Shown: positions 25,333-36,802, counted from the first letter of the stretch. The stretch is DNA of 64,000 bases from Sphagnum compactum (GCA_965153455.1 OZ234494.1:2170001-2234000), one strand, 5' to 3'. Numbers and translations: made by a program. The notes: generated by a model from the sequence alone, not told the origin.

Positions 25333-25599
25333 TGTCATGGCCTAGGATATTTTTGGATACTTTTGGCAATGTCATGTCCTAGGATATTTTGGGATACTTT
25401 TGGCAATATCATGGCCTAGGATATTTTGGGATACTTTTGGCAATATCATGGCCTAGGATATTTTGGGACTAGTATGGCTCAGGGTTATAAAAGGAGATAG
25501 TCTGGGGAACAACCCTTTAGCAGATCAACACCAGTTGATGGATTAATAAAGCTTGTCTTGTCTTGTAATTCTCCACTTGTTTGTAGTCGGTCCATAACA
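25333..25599 (+). repeat. 5' LTR with 37-bp U3 repeats
   Basis: The LTR is 267 bp. Its first 148 bases are four 37-bp units (starts 25333, 25370, 25407, 25444; the last is cut short) with core catggcctaggatattttgg. A TATA box ttataaaa lies at 25485-25492 and an aataaa at 25545-25550, giving a standard U3-R-U5 order. It differs from the 3' LTR by a T for G in the first unit and a T for C just before aataaa. Confidence 0.95.
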
Positions 25600-25740
25600 G
25601 TTTGATCTGCTCCTTCTTCTTGTTTGTTTGTTTTGTTGTTTCAGTAAGTAGCTAGAGGTATATTGGAGTGAAACTTGGAAAGGTTATAGAAGACTATAGG
25701 ACGCTTCTACTCTCAAAGTTTCAAAAGAAAAGGATATGTT

Positions 25741-26240
25741 TTGAGAGAGATCCAAGCATCTGAAGTTTCAAGTGCAGATCTGGTTTTTTGGTTATATCTC
25801 CTTTGTGTAAGCTTTTTTGGGTCTGTAACTTTGTGATCTTATAGATCATATAGGAATATATGTGTGAGAGAAATTTCATGTCATTTGGACTTGTATTGAG
25901 AGAGATCCAAGCATCTGAAGTTTCAAGTGCAGATCTGGTTTTTTGGTCATATCTCCTTTGTGTAAGCTTTTTTGGGTCTGTAACTTTGTGATCTTATAGA
26001 TCATATAGGAATATATGTGTGAGAGAAATTTCATGTCATTTGGACTTGTATTGAGAGAGAGATTCAAGCATCTGAAGTTTCAAGTGCAGATCTGGTTTTT
26101 TGGTCATATCTCCTTTGTTTAAGTTTTTTTCGGTCTGTAACTTTGTGATCTTATAGATCATATAGGAATATATGTGTGAGAGAAATTTCATGTCATTTGG
26201 ACTTGTATTGAGAGAGATCCAAGCATCTGAAGTTTCAAGT
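25741..26240 (+). repeat. 155-bp tandem repeats in the leader of the chromovirus
   Basis: The phrase ttgagagaga followed by tccaagcatctgaagtttca starts at 25741, 25896, 26051 and 26208, so the period is 155-157 bp with three full copies and a partial fourth. Copies contain ggaatatatgtgtgagagaa and are almost identical. They lie between the 5' LTR and the gag start, without coding capacity. Confidence 0.9.
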
Positions 26241-26278
26241 TTGAAGATTGAAAGCGCAAAAGTGTGAGAACTACCACC

Positions 26279-27253
26279 ATGGACAACTCAGAATCCAACA
26301 TCGATCTCACTCAAATCCTCGCCGCCCTTCAACACCTTCAACAAGAAAATGCCGTGCTTAGAGACTCGGTGACCCGCCTACAAAATCAGCCACCACCTCC
26401 TGCCCCAGTACTTCCTGCTCTTGCAATGGCCGCCTAAGAACCCAAGATCAGTCTGCCAGAAAAGTTTGATGGAACGCGCCTCAAATTTCGAGGCTTTGTC
26501 AGCCAGGTACGCCTGATCATGCAACTACACCCCCGTCGTTATTTTGATGACACCACTCGTGTAGGATTCGTTGGAACCCTACTCACTGGGACAGCTGCAG
26601 CATGGTTTGCTCCCATCCTGGAAACATCATCCCCTCTTCTACAAGATTTCAACGCCTTTATGGCGGAATTTGAAGCAGTATTTGGGGACAGTGATAAGGC
26701 CAGGACTTCAGCCAACAAGCTGCGTCGCCTCCAGCAAGGGACACGTTCGGCCATCGTCTACGCTTCAGAATTCAGGCAGCTTGCCTGTGACGTCAATTGG
26801 GGAGAAGTTGCCTTGATTGATCAGTTTCGCTGTGGGCTTCGTGATGATGTTCAAGATCTTTTGTTGACACTCGCAGACCCTTCTTCCTTCAGTGAAGCCA
26901 TCACCTAGGCAATTCGGTGCGATAATCGTCTGTTCGAACGTCGCTAGGAAAAGAAAGTCACCTCCAACGCCCAGCTTTGGAACAGTCGGCCTATTACGCT
27001 CCCCTTAGTTCCCCAAACAACACCAGTTGCCCGACCTGCCTCTTTTGGACCTGCTCCGATGCAGATCGACACAACTAAGTTTAAATCTTTGACAGAAGCC
27101 GAGAAACTTCGCCGAAGGACAAACAATCTATGTCTTTACTGTGACAACCCAGGGCATATAGCTCGTCAATGCCCTCAAAAGCTTGTCAAACTTCAGGTAC
27201 AAGCTGTGGAAACTCCCCAGGAGTTGGAAAACAAGAACATCCAGTCACAGTAG
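26279..27253 (+). pseudogene. Chromovirus gag (capsid and zinc knuckle), three internal stops
   Basis: The start is the ATG at 26279 in ccaccatgg. The frame continues to 27253. It has an N-terminal leucine/glutamine-rich segment, a capsid-like retrotransposon gag domain (GTAAAWFAP, FRQLACDVNWGE region), and a CCHC zinc knuckle [14 protein letters not shown] near 27130-27171. In-frame stops are TAA at 26435-26437, TAG at 26906-26908 and TAG at 26945-26947. Each is one C-to-T change away from a glutamine codon. No frameshift is seen. Gag packages the element RNA into virus-like particles in its family; this copy cannot make full-length gag without readthrough. Confidence 0.9.
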
Positions 27254-30200
27254 GAGCCGTGCGACTGGATCTCACCCAACACCACCTTTGCAAAGGCTCC
27301 TGTTCCGCTGTTGGTCCCAGTCCCAGTTTCACTCAGTATGTGGACATCATTCGTATTCCAGAAGACATACCACAAGTGTCAGCTTTGGTGGACTCCGGCG
27401 CCACCTCTTCTTTCATCGACCAAACATTTGTCGTCCAACACAACATCCCTGTGGTCAAGAAGTCAACCCCTGTTCCGGTAGAGGTTATTGATGGGAGAAC
27501 CATTGCTTCTGGTGCAATCACACACGAGACAACCCCTCTAGAACTCTGTATCGGTAAGCACACGGAGAAGATTGTTTTCAACATCATTTCCACCCCTTAC
27601 CATCCCATCATCCTTGGTCTGCCTTGGCTAGAAGCACACAACCCTATCATTGATTGGCGATCTAGAACCCTCACCTTTAGCGCACAACGATGCACCTCTC
27701 AAGAACCCCACGCTCAGAAAAACACTTTGTCCAGTCCTGCCAAGAACCCTGTGGTCGAGAACCCAAAGAGGGTCGGAACCAATTCCAGTTTTATCAAGTC
27801 TGTTATGTCAAATCCTGCAGTCAAGAACCTCCGATTGGTCAGAACGAAACCTTGTCCTGTCAAGAATCTTGTCAAGAATTCTGCCCAGAAAACCAACCCT
27901 GTCCAGATCTTCGTTGATAGAGCTGTCCCTTTCTATCGGGCTGCTAAGAATCTTCAAGTCTTTGCCATCCATGTCAACCCAGCCAACACCACAAACCCCC
28001 AATCGGAACCAACACCTGTCAAACTTCCCAAGAAGTACAAGGACTTTGTTGATGTTTTTGAAAAGATTAATGCTGATCAGCTCCCCGCCCATAGTCCATA
28101 TGACTGCCCGATTGATCTAGAAGAAGGACACTCACCACCCTTTGGTCCTATCTATGGCCTATCAGAACCGGAACTCCAAGCCCTGCGTGATTACCTTACT
28201 GAAAATCTTGTCAAGGGGTTCATTCAGCATTCCAAGTCTCCAGCCGGCGCCCCAATTTTGTTTGTCAAGAAGAAGGATGGCTCCCTTCGACTTTGTGTGG
28301 ATTATCGTGGACTCAACAAGATAACCAAAAAGAATCGATATCCTTTGCCCTTGATTTCAGGTCTCCTAGATCGACTACGTACCGGGAAGATCTTCACCAA
28401 GCTTGACCTCCGTGGAGCCTACAACTTACTCAGGATTCGCCCTGGTGATGAATGGAAGACAGCTTTCCGCACACGCTATGGCCACTTCGAATACACGGTC
28501 ATGCCCTTCGGCCTCACCAATGCACCCGCAGTCTTTCAACATCTGATGAATGATATCTTCCGGGATTACATGGACGAATTTGTCGTGGTCTATTTGGATG
28601 ACATTTTAATCTTTTCCAAGGACCAGGAAACCCACGACAAACATGTACGATTGGTGCTTGCGACGCTGCGGGAGCATGGCTTATACGCCAAGTTGGAAAA
28701 ATGTGAATTCGACAAATCTTCAGTGGCGTTCCTCGGCTACGTGATCTCTCCAGATGGCATTTTCATGGACAAGTCAAAGGTCGAGACCATCCAGTGTTGG
28801 GCTACTCCATCCTCGGTCAAGGACGTTCAACGCTTCCTAGGGTTTGCCAACTTCTATCGTCGGTTTATCAAAGGCTACTCCAAGATCACAACACCGTTAA
28901 TAACCCTGACTTGCAAAGACAAGCCCTTCTCGTGGAATCCAACGGCCCAGGCTGCTTTTGATACTCTCAAGATGGCAATCACCTCTGCACCCATCCTGAT
29001 ACATCCCGATCCTGCCAAGCCATTCATTGTGGAAACGGACGCTTCAGATTTTGCCTTGGGAGCTATTCTATCTCAATTTGGAATAGATGGGTTGCTGCAT
29101 CCAGTTGCTTTCTATTCACGGAAGTTAACCAGTGCCGAAATCAACTACCAGGTCTACGATAAGGAACTCCTGGCAATCATCACGGCATTCGAGCAGTGGA
29201 GACCGTATCTTGCCGGAGCTCAACATCGAGTCCAAGTTCTGACAGATCACAAGAATCTCCTTTATTTCACAACTACTCAGACCTTAAATCGTCGCCAGGC
29301 ACGCTGGTCTATCTTCCTAGCTGATTTCAACTTTGAGATTCAGTATCAACCCGGCACCCAGCAAGGGAAAGCTGACGCGCTATCTCGTCGTTCAGAATAT
29401 GAACTTCGAGCGGGGGATGAGGCCTACGGCCAGCAGAACTAGACTTTATTCAACCCTAAGCAATTTCGAGTTGCAGCAACAATCAGCACCCTCCCAGACT
29501 CATACCTTGTTAGGGACATCAAGATAGCAACTGAGGAAGACACTTGGGCTACCAACATCAAGAAGGAACTCCAAGAACGACCAAGGAACCCAAATCGTGA
29601 TGACTTGGATCAATTTGAGCAACAAGACGGACTTCTCCTTCGAAATAACCTGATTTATGTACCCGAAGGACCTATACGCCTAAAAATCCTGAGGGAATGC
29701 CACGACAACACCCTGGCAGGTCACTTTGGAATGGCACGGACTCACGAACTAGTGTTAAGGACTTACTGGTGGCCCAAAATGAACAAGATGCTACGGGAGT
29801 ATGTCAAGTCTTGTGATACATGTGCTCGATCCAAGGCTCCCAGGCATCGCCCGTTTGGACTCCTACAGCCTCTATCGATTCCTAGCCGACCTTGGGGATC
29901 TATTGCAATGGACTTCATCATGGACCTCCCTATTGTCAGAACCAAGAATTCAATACTGGTTGTGGTCGATCGACTCACCAAAATGGCCCATTTCACCCCT
30001 TGTTCCAAGTCAATCACGGCAGAAGAGACAGCTCAGTTAATTCTAGACGGGATCGTCCGACTGCATGGACTCCCCGAGGAAATTGTGTCCGACAGAGGTC
30101 CTCAGTTTGCATCCAAGTTCTGGCATTGTCTATTCGAGCTTCTTGGAGTTGACATTCGGCTATCTTCAGCTTTCCACCCTAAGACAGATGGACAAACCGA

Positions 30201-30984
30201 ACGGACAAACCAGACACTCGAGCAATACCTTCGCTGCACTGTGAACTACCAACAAGACGACTGGCTGGACCTACTATCTCAAGCAGAGTTTGCTTATAAT
30301 AACACAACACATGCATCGACCGGGATCAGTCCATTCTTTGCCAATTACGGTTTTCATCCCAGGTTCAGCCTTGAAATTCCTGGAGACTCCGTAAACCCCT
30401 CGGCTGAAGAAAGGGCCACGAGGCTTGGACAGGTTCAACAGAACCTTATGGCAGAACTCAAGCTAACACAGGAGTGGCAAAAGAAGCAAGCAGACCGCTG
30501 ACGCAAGGACCATCCAAACTTCAAGGTTGGAGACAAGGTCTGGCTTCTCAGAAAGAACATTGCTACCACTCGCCCATGTGCCAAGTTGGATTACAAGCGC
30601 CTCGGACCTTTCAAAATCGCCAAATTGGTTGGTCTAGTGGCTTGCCAGTTGGAGCTTCCACCCCAGTTCAAAATCCACAATGTTTTCCATGTCTCCCTGC
30701 TTGAGCCCTATCATGAAAACCCGATCCCAGAACGTCATCAAGAACCCCCAGCTCCAGTCGAAATTGAAGGCCAAGAAGAGTTTGAAGTTCAGGAGGTCTT
30801 GGACTCCAAGAAGATTCGTGGAAAGCTCCTGTACCTTGTCTTTTGGCGAGGTTATCCTCCTTCTGAAGCTACTTGGGAGCCTGCTGGAAACCTAGTTCAT
30901 GCCCAAGACTTAGTTAATCGATTTCACCAACGATATCCTAACAAACCGGCTCCATCTAGAAGATGTCGCTTGAGGAGAGGATAA
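27169..30984 (+). pseudogene. Chromovirus pol (PR-RT-RH-IN-chromodomain), two internal stops
   Basis: One frame runs from 27169 to the final TAA at 30982-30984, in the -1 frame relative to gag with an 85-base overlap, so a frameshift or an old indel links them. Domains: aspartic protease (DSGATSSFID, about residue 75), reverse transcriptase (VVYLDDILIF, about residue 475), RNase H (VETDASDFALGAIL, about 620), integrase zinc finger (H...H...CDTCARSK) and DDE core (SDRGPQF, HPKTDGQTER), GPF motif (YKRLGPFKIA), and a chromodomain (LVFWRGYPPSEATWEP, about 1220). Stops are TAG at 29440-29442, before the integrase, and TGA at 30499-30501, after it; both are one C-to-T step from CAG and CGA. No frameshift inside pol. 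Confidence 0.93.
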
Positions 30985-31251
30985 TGTCATGGCCTAGGAT
31001 ATTTTGGGATACTTTTGGCAATGTCATGTCCTAGGATATTTTGGGATACTTTTGGCAATATCATGGCCTAGGATATTTTGGGATACTTTTGGCAATATCA
31101 TGGCCTAGGATATTTTGGGACTAGTATGGCTCAGGGTTATAAAAGGAGATAGTCTGGGGAACAACCCTTTAGCAGATCAACACCAGTTGATGGATCAATA
31201 AAGCTTGTCTTGTCTTGTAATTCTCCACTTGTTTGTAGTCGGTCCATAACA
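30985..31251 (+). repeat. 3' LTR of the chromovirus
   Basis: Length 267 bp, same as the 5' LTR, with TATA at about 31137-31144 and aataaa at 31197-31202. Followed directly by the target duplication acggc (31252-31256). Confidence 0.95.
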
Positions 31252-31976
31252 ACGGCCTCGCTATATTTAGGTACTGTCAGTGGCTACTGTCCGTCCGGAT
31301 GTGCCCCATGCCTAATGCACAGGTGTGTGTTTAAAATAAATCAAACATGCACCTAAAACTGCTGGGTCTTTGCTGGTCCTAACCCACCAAAAAAGAAAAA
31401 AGAAAAAGAAAAAATGGCAACTCTCGTGACCCTTCTCTCTCTCTCTCCTTACCCCCCCCTCCGCGCCCACCTTTGGTGGCAACTTCACTATTGAATAATT
31501 ATTTTATTTTTGAATATTCAATGCTTAAAATGGACATTGCACAAATATTATTCTAAAATATTTTATATTATTTTCCCTTTTGTGTTTTCGGGGGGGGGGG
31601 GGAGGATTGGGGAAAATTTCAACATTTCTGAAAATAATATAATTAGTTCTGAAAATGCAGACAGGAAAACGTCCTGAAGAATTTACCAAAAACAAAAAAA
31701 AACAGAATTCCAGTACAGAGAGAACTTCATATTTAAAACGGCCTCCTGTCATGCTTCAAGGACCCCCTCTTTCTCTGTGTGTCTCTCTAGCTCTCTCTTC
31801 TGCGTAACTCTCTGTTGTTTGCTGCTTTTTAGAAGAACAGAGGTCAGAGATACCCTAATTGGCATGCTTCTATTTTTAAACAGACGGATAACAGGATGCA
31901 TGAAATGTCCGTCCGACTATTTCGTCCGTCTGGTTGGATGACAGACCGGACGGATTTAGGGGATCCGGGTTCTTAT
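31252..31976 (-). mobile_element. Helitron mosaic right of the chromovirus
   Basis: The sequence that the chromovirus interrupted resumes here (cctcgctatatttaggtact). It contains a truncated long hairpin unit near 31303-31390, then unrelated AT-rich DNA with a G run near 31591-31603 and a (TC) tract, and ends with a partial 5'-end motif (cggacggatttagggga, about 31957). No gene seen. Confidence 0.5.
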
Positions 31977-33967
31977 ATAGTTTGAGCCCCGTGCATAATG
32001 CACAGGTGTGTGTATTTGACGGTACATATATATATATAAGATAATTTTTCATTTTTCTATTTTATTATTATTATTATAAACAAAAAGAAACACCGAAAAC
32101 AGAGAACGAAAAAAAAATGAAAAGAAAAACACCCCGTCCTTTGTACAGTAAATCTTGGGGGTGCCCCCCCTGGGGCCGGGCAAGTTTGTGCCCCGTGCCT
32201 AATGCACAGGTGTGTGTTTAAAATAAATCAAACATGCACCTAAAACTGCTGGGTCTTTGCCGGTCCTAACCCACCCCATCCGGCTTAAATAGACATCCAT
32301 CCCCGTCCGGCTTAAATAGACGGCTGATAGGATGGATGAATTAAAAAATTAAAACTTTATAGATATATATATATTATACTTTATTTTTCATTTTTCTATC
32401 TTATTATTATTCTTATAAAGAAAAAAAAAACACCGAAAACAGAGAACGAAAAAAAAAATGAAAAGAAAAAGACCACGTCCTCTATACAGTAAATCTTGGG
32501 GGTGCCCCCCCTGGGGCCGGGCATGAGGGGGGGGGGTTATTTATTTCTGCCAGGGTTTTCTTCCCTGTATGATGCCATCTTCCCTGTATGAAGGGACGGA
32601 TGGATGGACGGGTCGGACGGATGGAGGAAATGTCCGTCCGATCTAGACAGATTTGTGCGTGCATGCACGTCTGTCTGTTTTCTTTGAGAATCTAAATAGC
32701 CAGAATTGCCATCCTTACTATCTCGCTCGCTGTCTTTCTTGATCATCTGCTCTCTTGCGTGCGCGCCTGCACGTGTGTCGGTTCTCTTTGTGAATAGAAT
32801 AGTAAGAAAGGCCTAATGCACACGTGTGTCTTTAAAATAAATCAAACATGCACCTAAAATTGCTTGGTCTTTGCCGGTCCTAACCCACCCCATCCGGCTT
32901 AAATAGACATCCATCCCCGTCCGGCTTAAATAGACGGCTGACGGGATGGATGAATTAAGAAATTAAAATCTTATATATATATAAGATAATTTTTCATTTT
33001 TCTATTTTATTATTTTTATTATAAACAAAAAGAAACACCGAAAACAGAGAACGAAAAAGTTAATGAAAAGAAAAACACCCCGTCCTCTATACAGTAAATC
33101 TTGGGGGTGCCCCCCCTTGGGCTGGGCAAGTTTGTGCCCCATGCCTAATGCACAGGTGTGTGTTTAAAATAAATCAAACATGCACCTAAAACTGCTGGGT
33201 CTTTGCCGGTCCTAACCCACCCCATCGGGCTTCAATAGACATCCATCCCCGTCCGGCTTAAATAGACGGCTGATGGGATGGATGAATTAAGAAATTAAAA
33301 CTTTATATATATATATATAAGATTTTTTATTATTTTATTATTTTATTATTATTATTATAAACCAAAAAAAACACCGAAAACAAAGAATGAAAAAGAAAAT
33401 GAAAAGAAAAAAACCACGTCTTCTGTACAGTAAATCTTGGGGGTGCCCCCCCTGGGCCGGGCATGAGGGGGCGGGGGGGGGTTATTTATTTCTGCCAGGG
33501 TTTTCTTCCTTGTATGATGCCATCTTCCCTGCCATCTTCCCTGTATGACGGGACGGATGGATGGACGGGTCGAATGGATGGAGGAAATGTCTGTCCGGTC
33601 CTGCGGAGTCTAATTTGCGGGTAGCTGGGAGCTCCTCTAGCGCTAGTCAGCGCCACGTCGTGAGAAGCTGGTGATGTGTTGCTCTTTGCGGCTAGCTAGC
33701 ATGCAACTGCTGATCATATGCTGATTTCAATTTAGAAACATGGGTTGTAATGATTAAATCCACAAAGGGTTGCAAGCTGCAGATGAAGAGCAGCTGAGCA
33801 CATAATTTCTATAATTTACCCATCATAATTGCGACCGGACAGATGGACAGACGGATTTTAAACTGATTTTGCTGTATTTTAGAGGTCGGTAGAATAAGAA
33901 GGAAAACAATCTTCAAACAATCTGCTTCGATGATGCGGGTGTGAAATTTAAAATCATTTCTTCTTAC

Positions 33968-34090
33968 TCTGATCTTGAAGGACCCTTGTACACCCATCTT
34001 GACTCGATTGAAGTCTAAGTTCACTGCTCGAAGAAAATGGTCTGCAGGATTCTTGAGCTTTGGACATGGGAAGCCTGAAGCTGCAAAATG
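33968..34090 (-). pseudogene. Captured exon of an ABCG (WBC-type) half transporter
   Basis: A single 123-base exon with both splice sites (cag| before, |gtaaga after) encodes 41 residues. They include AASGFPCPKLKNPADHFLRA followed by VNLDFNRVK, the conserved segment after the nucleotide-binding domain of plant ABCG half transporters (those that export cutin and wax lipids). Nothing else of the gene is visible; the 5' intron side runs into the minisatellite and the 3' side ends within about 130 bases at repeat sequence. This is a captured or transposed fragment, not a gene. Confidence 0.85.
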
Positions 34091-34194
34091 CTGCAACCAA
34101 AAGAAGAAGACACACAGATACATAGAAATCATAAAAAGAAAACCATAAGGAAGGAAAAAATCATCCTCTAACTACTGCGGAAAAAGAAAAAAAG

Positions 34195-34725
34195 CAAATC
34201 CCAGAAATCTCAGAAAGTCTCTTGCTACTGCAAAGTGTTCTTTTGCTGCTGCAAAGAAGGTCTCTTATTGTTGCAAAGAATTATCTGGGTGCTGCAAAGA
34301 ATTCTCTTATTGCAGCAAAGCAAGTCTCTTGCTGCTGCAAAGAAATCTTAGAAATCTCTTGCTATTGCAAAGAAAGCCTCTTGTTGCTGTAAAGAATTTT
34401 CTTGTTAGTGCAAACAAAATTTCTTGCTGCTGCAAACAAAGTCTCTTGCTGTTGCAAACAAAGCCCCTTGCTGCTGCAAAGAAATCTCAGAAATCTCTTG
34501 CTGCTGCAAAGGAAGTCTCTTGTTGCTGCAAACAAAATTTCTTGCTGCTGTAAACAAAGTCTCTTGCTGTTGCAAACAAATTCTTTTGCAGCTGCAAAGA
34601 ATGCATCTACCTGCTGCAAAGAATTCTCTGGGTGCTGCAAAAAAATTATCTTGTTGCTGAAAAGAAATCTCGAAAACTTCTTGCCGAAGCAATGACAGCG
34701 TCTCTTGTTGCTGCTGCAAAGAGAT
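34195..34725. repeat. Degenerate minisatellite of ctgctgcaaa units
   Basis: About 20 diverged copies of a 20-27 bp unit around tctcttgctgctgcaaagaa fill the stretch, with variants ending aaacaaa or aatctcag. It stays open in several frames for 70-110 codons on both strands, which makes spurious ORFs. It sits in the intron side of the captured ABCG exon. Confidence 0.85.
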
Positions 34726-35969
34726 TATTATAAACAAAAAGAAACACCGAAAACAGAGAACGAAAAAAAAAATGAAAAGAAAACCCCGTCCTCTGTACAG
34801 TAAATCTTGGGGCCGGACGGATTTAGGGGAAGCTTCATTCGCACGGCTTCAGGGGAAGCTTCATTGTTCCTTTACTATAGATAATTAGTTTGAGCCCCGT
34901 GCATAATGCACAGGTGTGTGTATGGTTAGCCGAGTGCTTAGAGGGGGTTCCAAAAGTTTTATATTTTTCTCTCTGACCTGTAACCAAATGTGGCTAAAGT
35001 CCTCTTGTGGATGACTCGCAAGTCCACTTACCTCACAAAATTGAAATTAACCACAGGTTATTGGTAAAATCAGGCGATTAGGGGGCAAGAACAGCCACTT
35101 TTGGAATGTGTAACAGGGAATGAAATTTTACAAAACCAAATAATTGTGTTCAGAGAGTTCAAGCCAGCACTATCTCATGTTGGGTAGCAGGAGAGGCTTC
35201 TTCTAGGCTTGGTGTCTTTCAATCTGGTAGAAAATTTATTCATACTTGCAAGTTCACTAAATTTTGCCTTTGTGAACTCTGAGGGCATTCTTACTGTTTT
35301 CATGGCTACCTGTTTAGGTTATGGATTTCACATGTTACAACTTGGTAGATGGGCATGTTCGGACCAATAATCTGACTAAGAGCTTCTTGGATTGGTGGTG
35401 CAGATTCATGAGCTCCTGGAATTTGTATTTGAAGATTTGAATGTAGAAATGGGTTTGCGTTTCTCCAGTAGTTTGCTTTGCAAGGGCTAATCCTGTGCAG
35501 TGATTGCAGAAAATATTCTCTCAAGTATATAGTCTTTCAATGTTGTGAGATGCAACTTCTCAAATTCATGTTTCAAAATTCTACAGTTTGTTCTTTCTCT
35601 TTTCCCCCAGAAATGGAAACACTACAATCTTCACTTTCACCTTAGATGTGTAAGGTATGTCATGTCATCTGATTTGAATCACTTTTGAATCACAAAAGTT
35701 GGGCAGCCCTCAGAGTCATAAGGTAACAATGCAAAGCATGCACAACCCCAATGCAATGCAACAATCATACTTTAACATTATAGACTTGTTGAACAAATAC
35801 AGATAAATCGGGATCCAGTAGACACTTAATGTGGTTCCCTTCCTTTTTGCACAGAGTTACAGCTTTGCTCTACCACTAAAACAACTCGTTTGCTTCTATA
35901 GGTCCAAGATACATTGAGAAAGAAATGGACTGGTATGTGATTGATCAATACGTGAATGTATTTTCACTC

Positions 35970-36330
35970 TTACCCCAATTGCTCCACTGACTCAGATGCA
36001 GGGATTCTATTTGTCTCATCCTGTTCTGCAAGTTCAGTTGTTTTCACGTTTTGACCTTCCTCAACATGTTGGATCTTGTATGCTGCAAGCTCCTTCTTCT
36101 GGTTGATTGCAGTGTCATACGCTCGCTTGAGGTGTGGTTGATTCGAAATCCAGGTGTGGCGATGGGATCCGTGGATTGTAGGAGATGGATATCTGCAAAA
36201 ACACAGCAGGATCAACCTGGATTTCTCCAAGCACTCGGATCCGAGAGAAGAAGAAGAAGCACAGCCACCACCACTCCTTCCATCTCTCTTCACCTGGCTG
36301 GCTGTGAGATCCACCAAACCACAACTGTTG
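35970..36330 (-). pseudogene. Captured gene fragment X (unidentified)
   Basis: The minus strand is open and coding-like at the end: NQPHLKRAYDTAINQKKEL followed by AAYKIQHVEEGQNVKTTE and a stop at about 35970. Upstream on the same strand an ATG near 36335 starts MEQQLWFGGSHSQPGEERW, perhaps a first exon. I do not recognise either. Located between a Helitron 3' end and fragment Y. Confidence 0.35.
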
Positions 36331-36364
36331 CTCCATTCCCTTCAAGAGCGCGCCTGCTCTTTTG

Positions 36365-36620
36365 CTACACCCACGCCTTTTCAAGTTTTGACTTGGAGAA
36401 GAGTTTAGAAGTTGTGGAAGCATGTGGACCCAGTGATCTACAACCGAGCCTAGGGCGCCAGCCACAAAGAAGATCAGCAACAATGTTCAGCCGATCTTGG
36501 CCCCATAAAATGGCAACAGATTTGCCTTCAGGATCAAGAACTTGAAATGTTGGTGCTCCAATGCCACCAAGTTCCTGCACCTGCCATCCCTCCCAAATCA
36601 GTTCCAGGCACCATTATTTT
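36365..36620 (-). pseudogene. Captured gene fragment Y, copy 2
   Basis: Near-identical to 22240-22500 (same VQELGGIGAPTFQVLDPEGK block), here preceded by a clean acceptor (gggatggcag|gtgcagg). The two copies share the same outer limits on one side (caccattat), which suggests one capture and later copying. Function unknown. Confidence 0.5.
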
Positions 36621-36802
36621 AGACTCAATGCCCAAATAAAATGCCAGACTCTAGGACCTCTTCATATGGTTCCATTTCTTTGTGAGTGAATCTGCTGGTT
36701 CTGGATGAGGATAATTGCATAGCCTGCTTTCTGACAGATGCAGTAATCTGACAAAGAAATCTCATGGCAGCAAGTGTCTCTTTGATTGAAATTTTTGAAA
36801 AT

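Larger units (their letters stand above)
25333..31251 (+). mobile_element. Ty3/gypsy chromovirus LTR retrotransposon
   Basis: A 5919-bp element with 267-bp direct LTRs (TG...CA ends), flanked by the 5-bp target duplication acggc (25328-25332 and 31252-31256). It has gag, then protease, reverse transcriptase, RNase H, integrase and a C-terminal chromodomain, the order of Ty3/gypsy chromoviruses. A purine tract (gaggagagg) sits 4 bases before the 3' LTR. The bases after the 5' LTR do not give a clear tRNA primer site. LTRs differ at 2 of 267 positions, so insertion was recent. Five in-frame stops interrupt gag and pol, so this copy could move only with proteins supplied by others. Confidence 0.95.
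31977..34881 (-). mobile_element. Helitron carrying an ABCG exon
   Basis: The left end (3' end in reverse) is atagtttgagcc followed by the terminal hairpin; the CTAG is degraded to CTAT on the minus strand. The right end is an intact 5' terminus: ggatttaggggaagcttcat at 34819-34838 to ctatagA at 34881, followed by T. Between them are hairpin units at about 31985, 32190, 32812 and 33135, two G runs (32527, 33472), an ABCG transporter exon (33968-34090) and a (CTGCTGCAAAGAA)-type minisatellite. Confidence 0.6.

Noticed and set aside
25600-25625. Primer-binding site of the chromovirus
   Set aside because: The bases gtttgatctgctcc after the 5' LTR match the usual initiator-Met primer site at only about half the positions and do not start with TGG.
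27225-27253. Slippery site for gag-pol frameshifting (ggaaaac)
   Set aside because: It does not fit X XXY YYZ in the gag frame and no stem-loop was evident.
34362-34737. Glutamine-rich ORFs of 74-110 codons on both strands
   Set aside because: They arise from the ctgctgcaaa minisatellite, which is open in several frames.
34926-34960. tRNA-like 5' end (gttagccgagtgcttagagg)
   Set aside because: It resembles the start of a Leu/Ser tRNA, but no anticodon arm, B box or acceptor stem follows; at most a SINE remnant.
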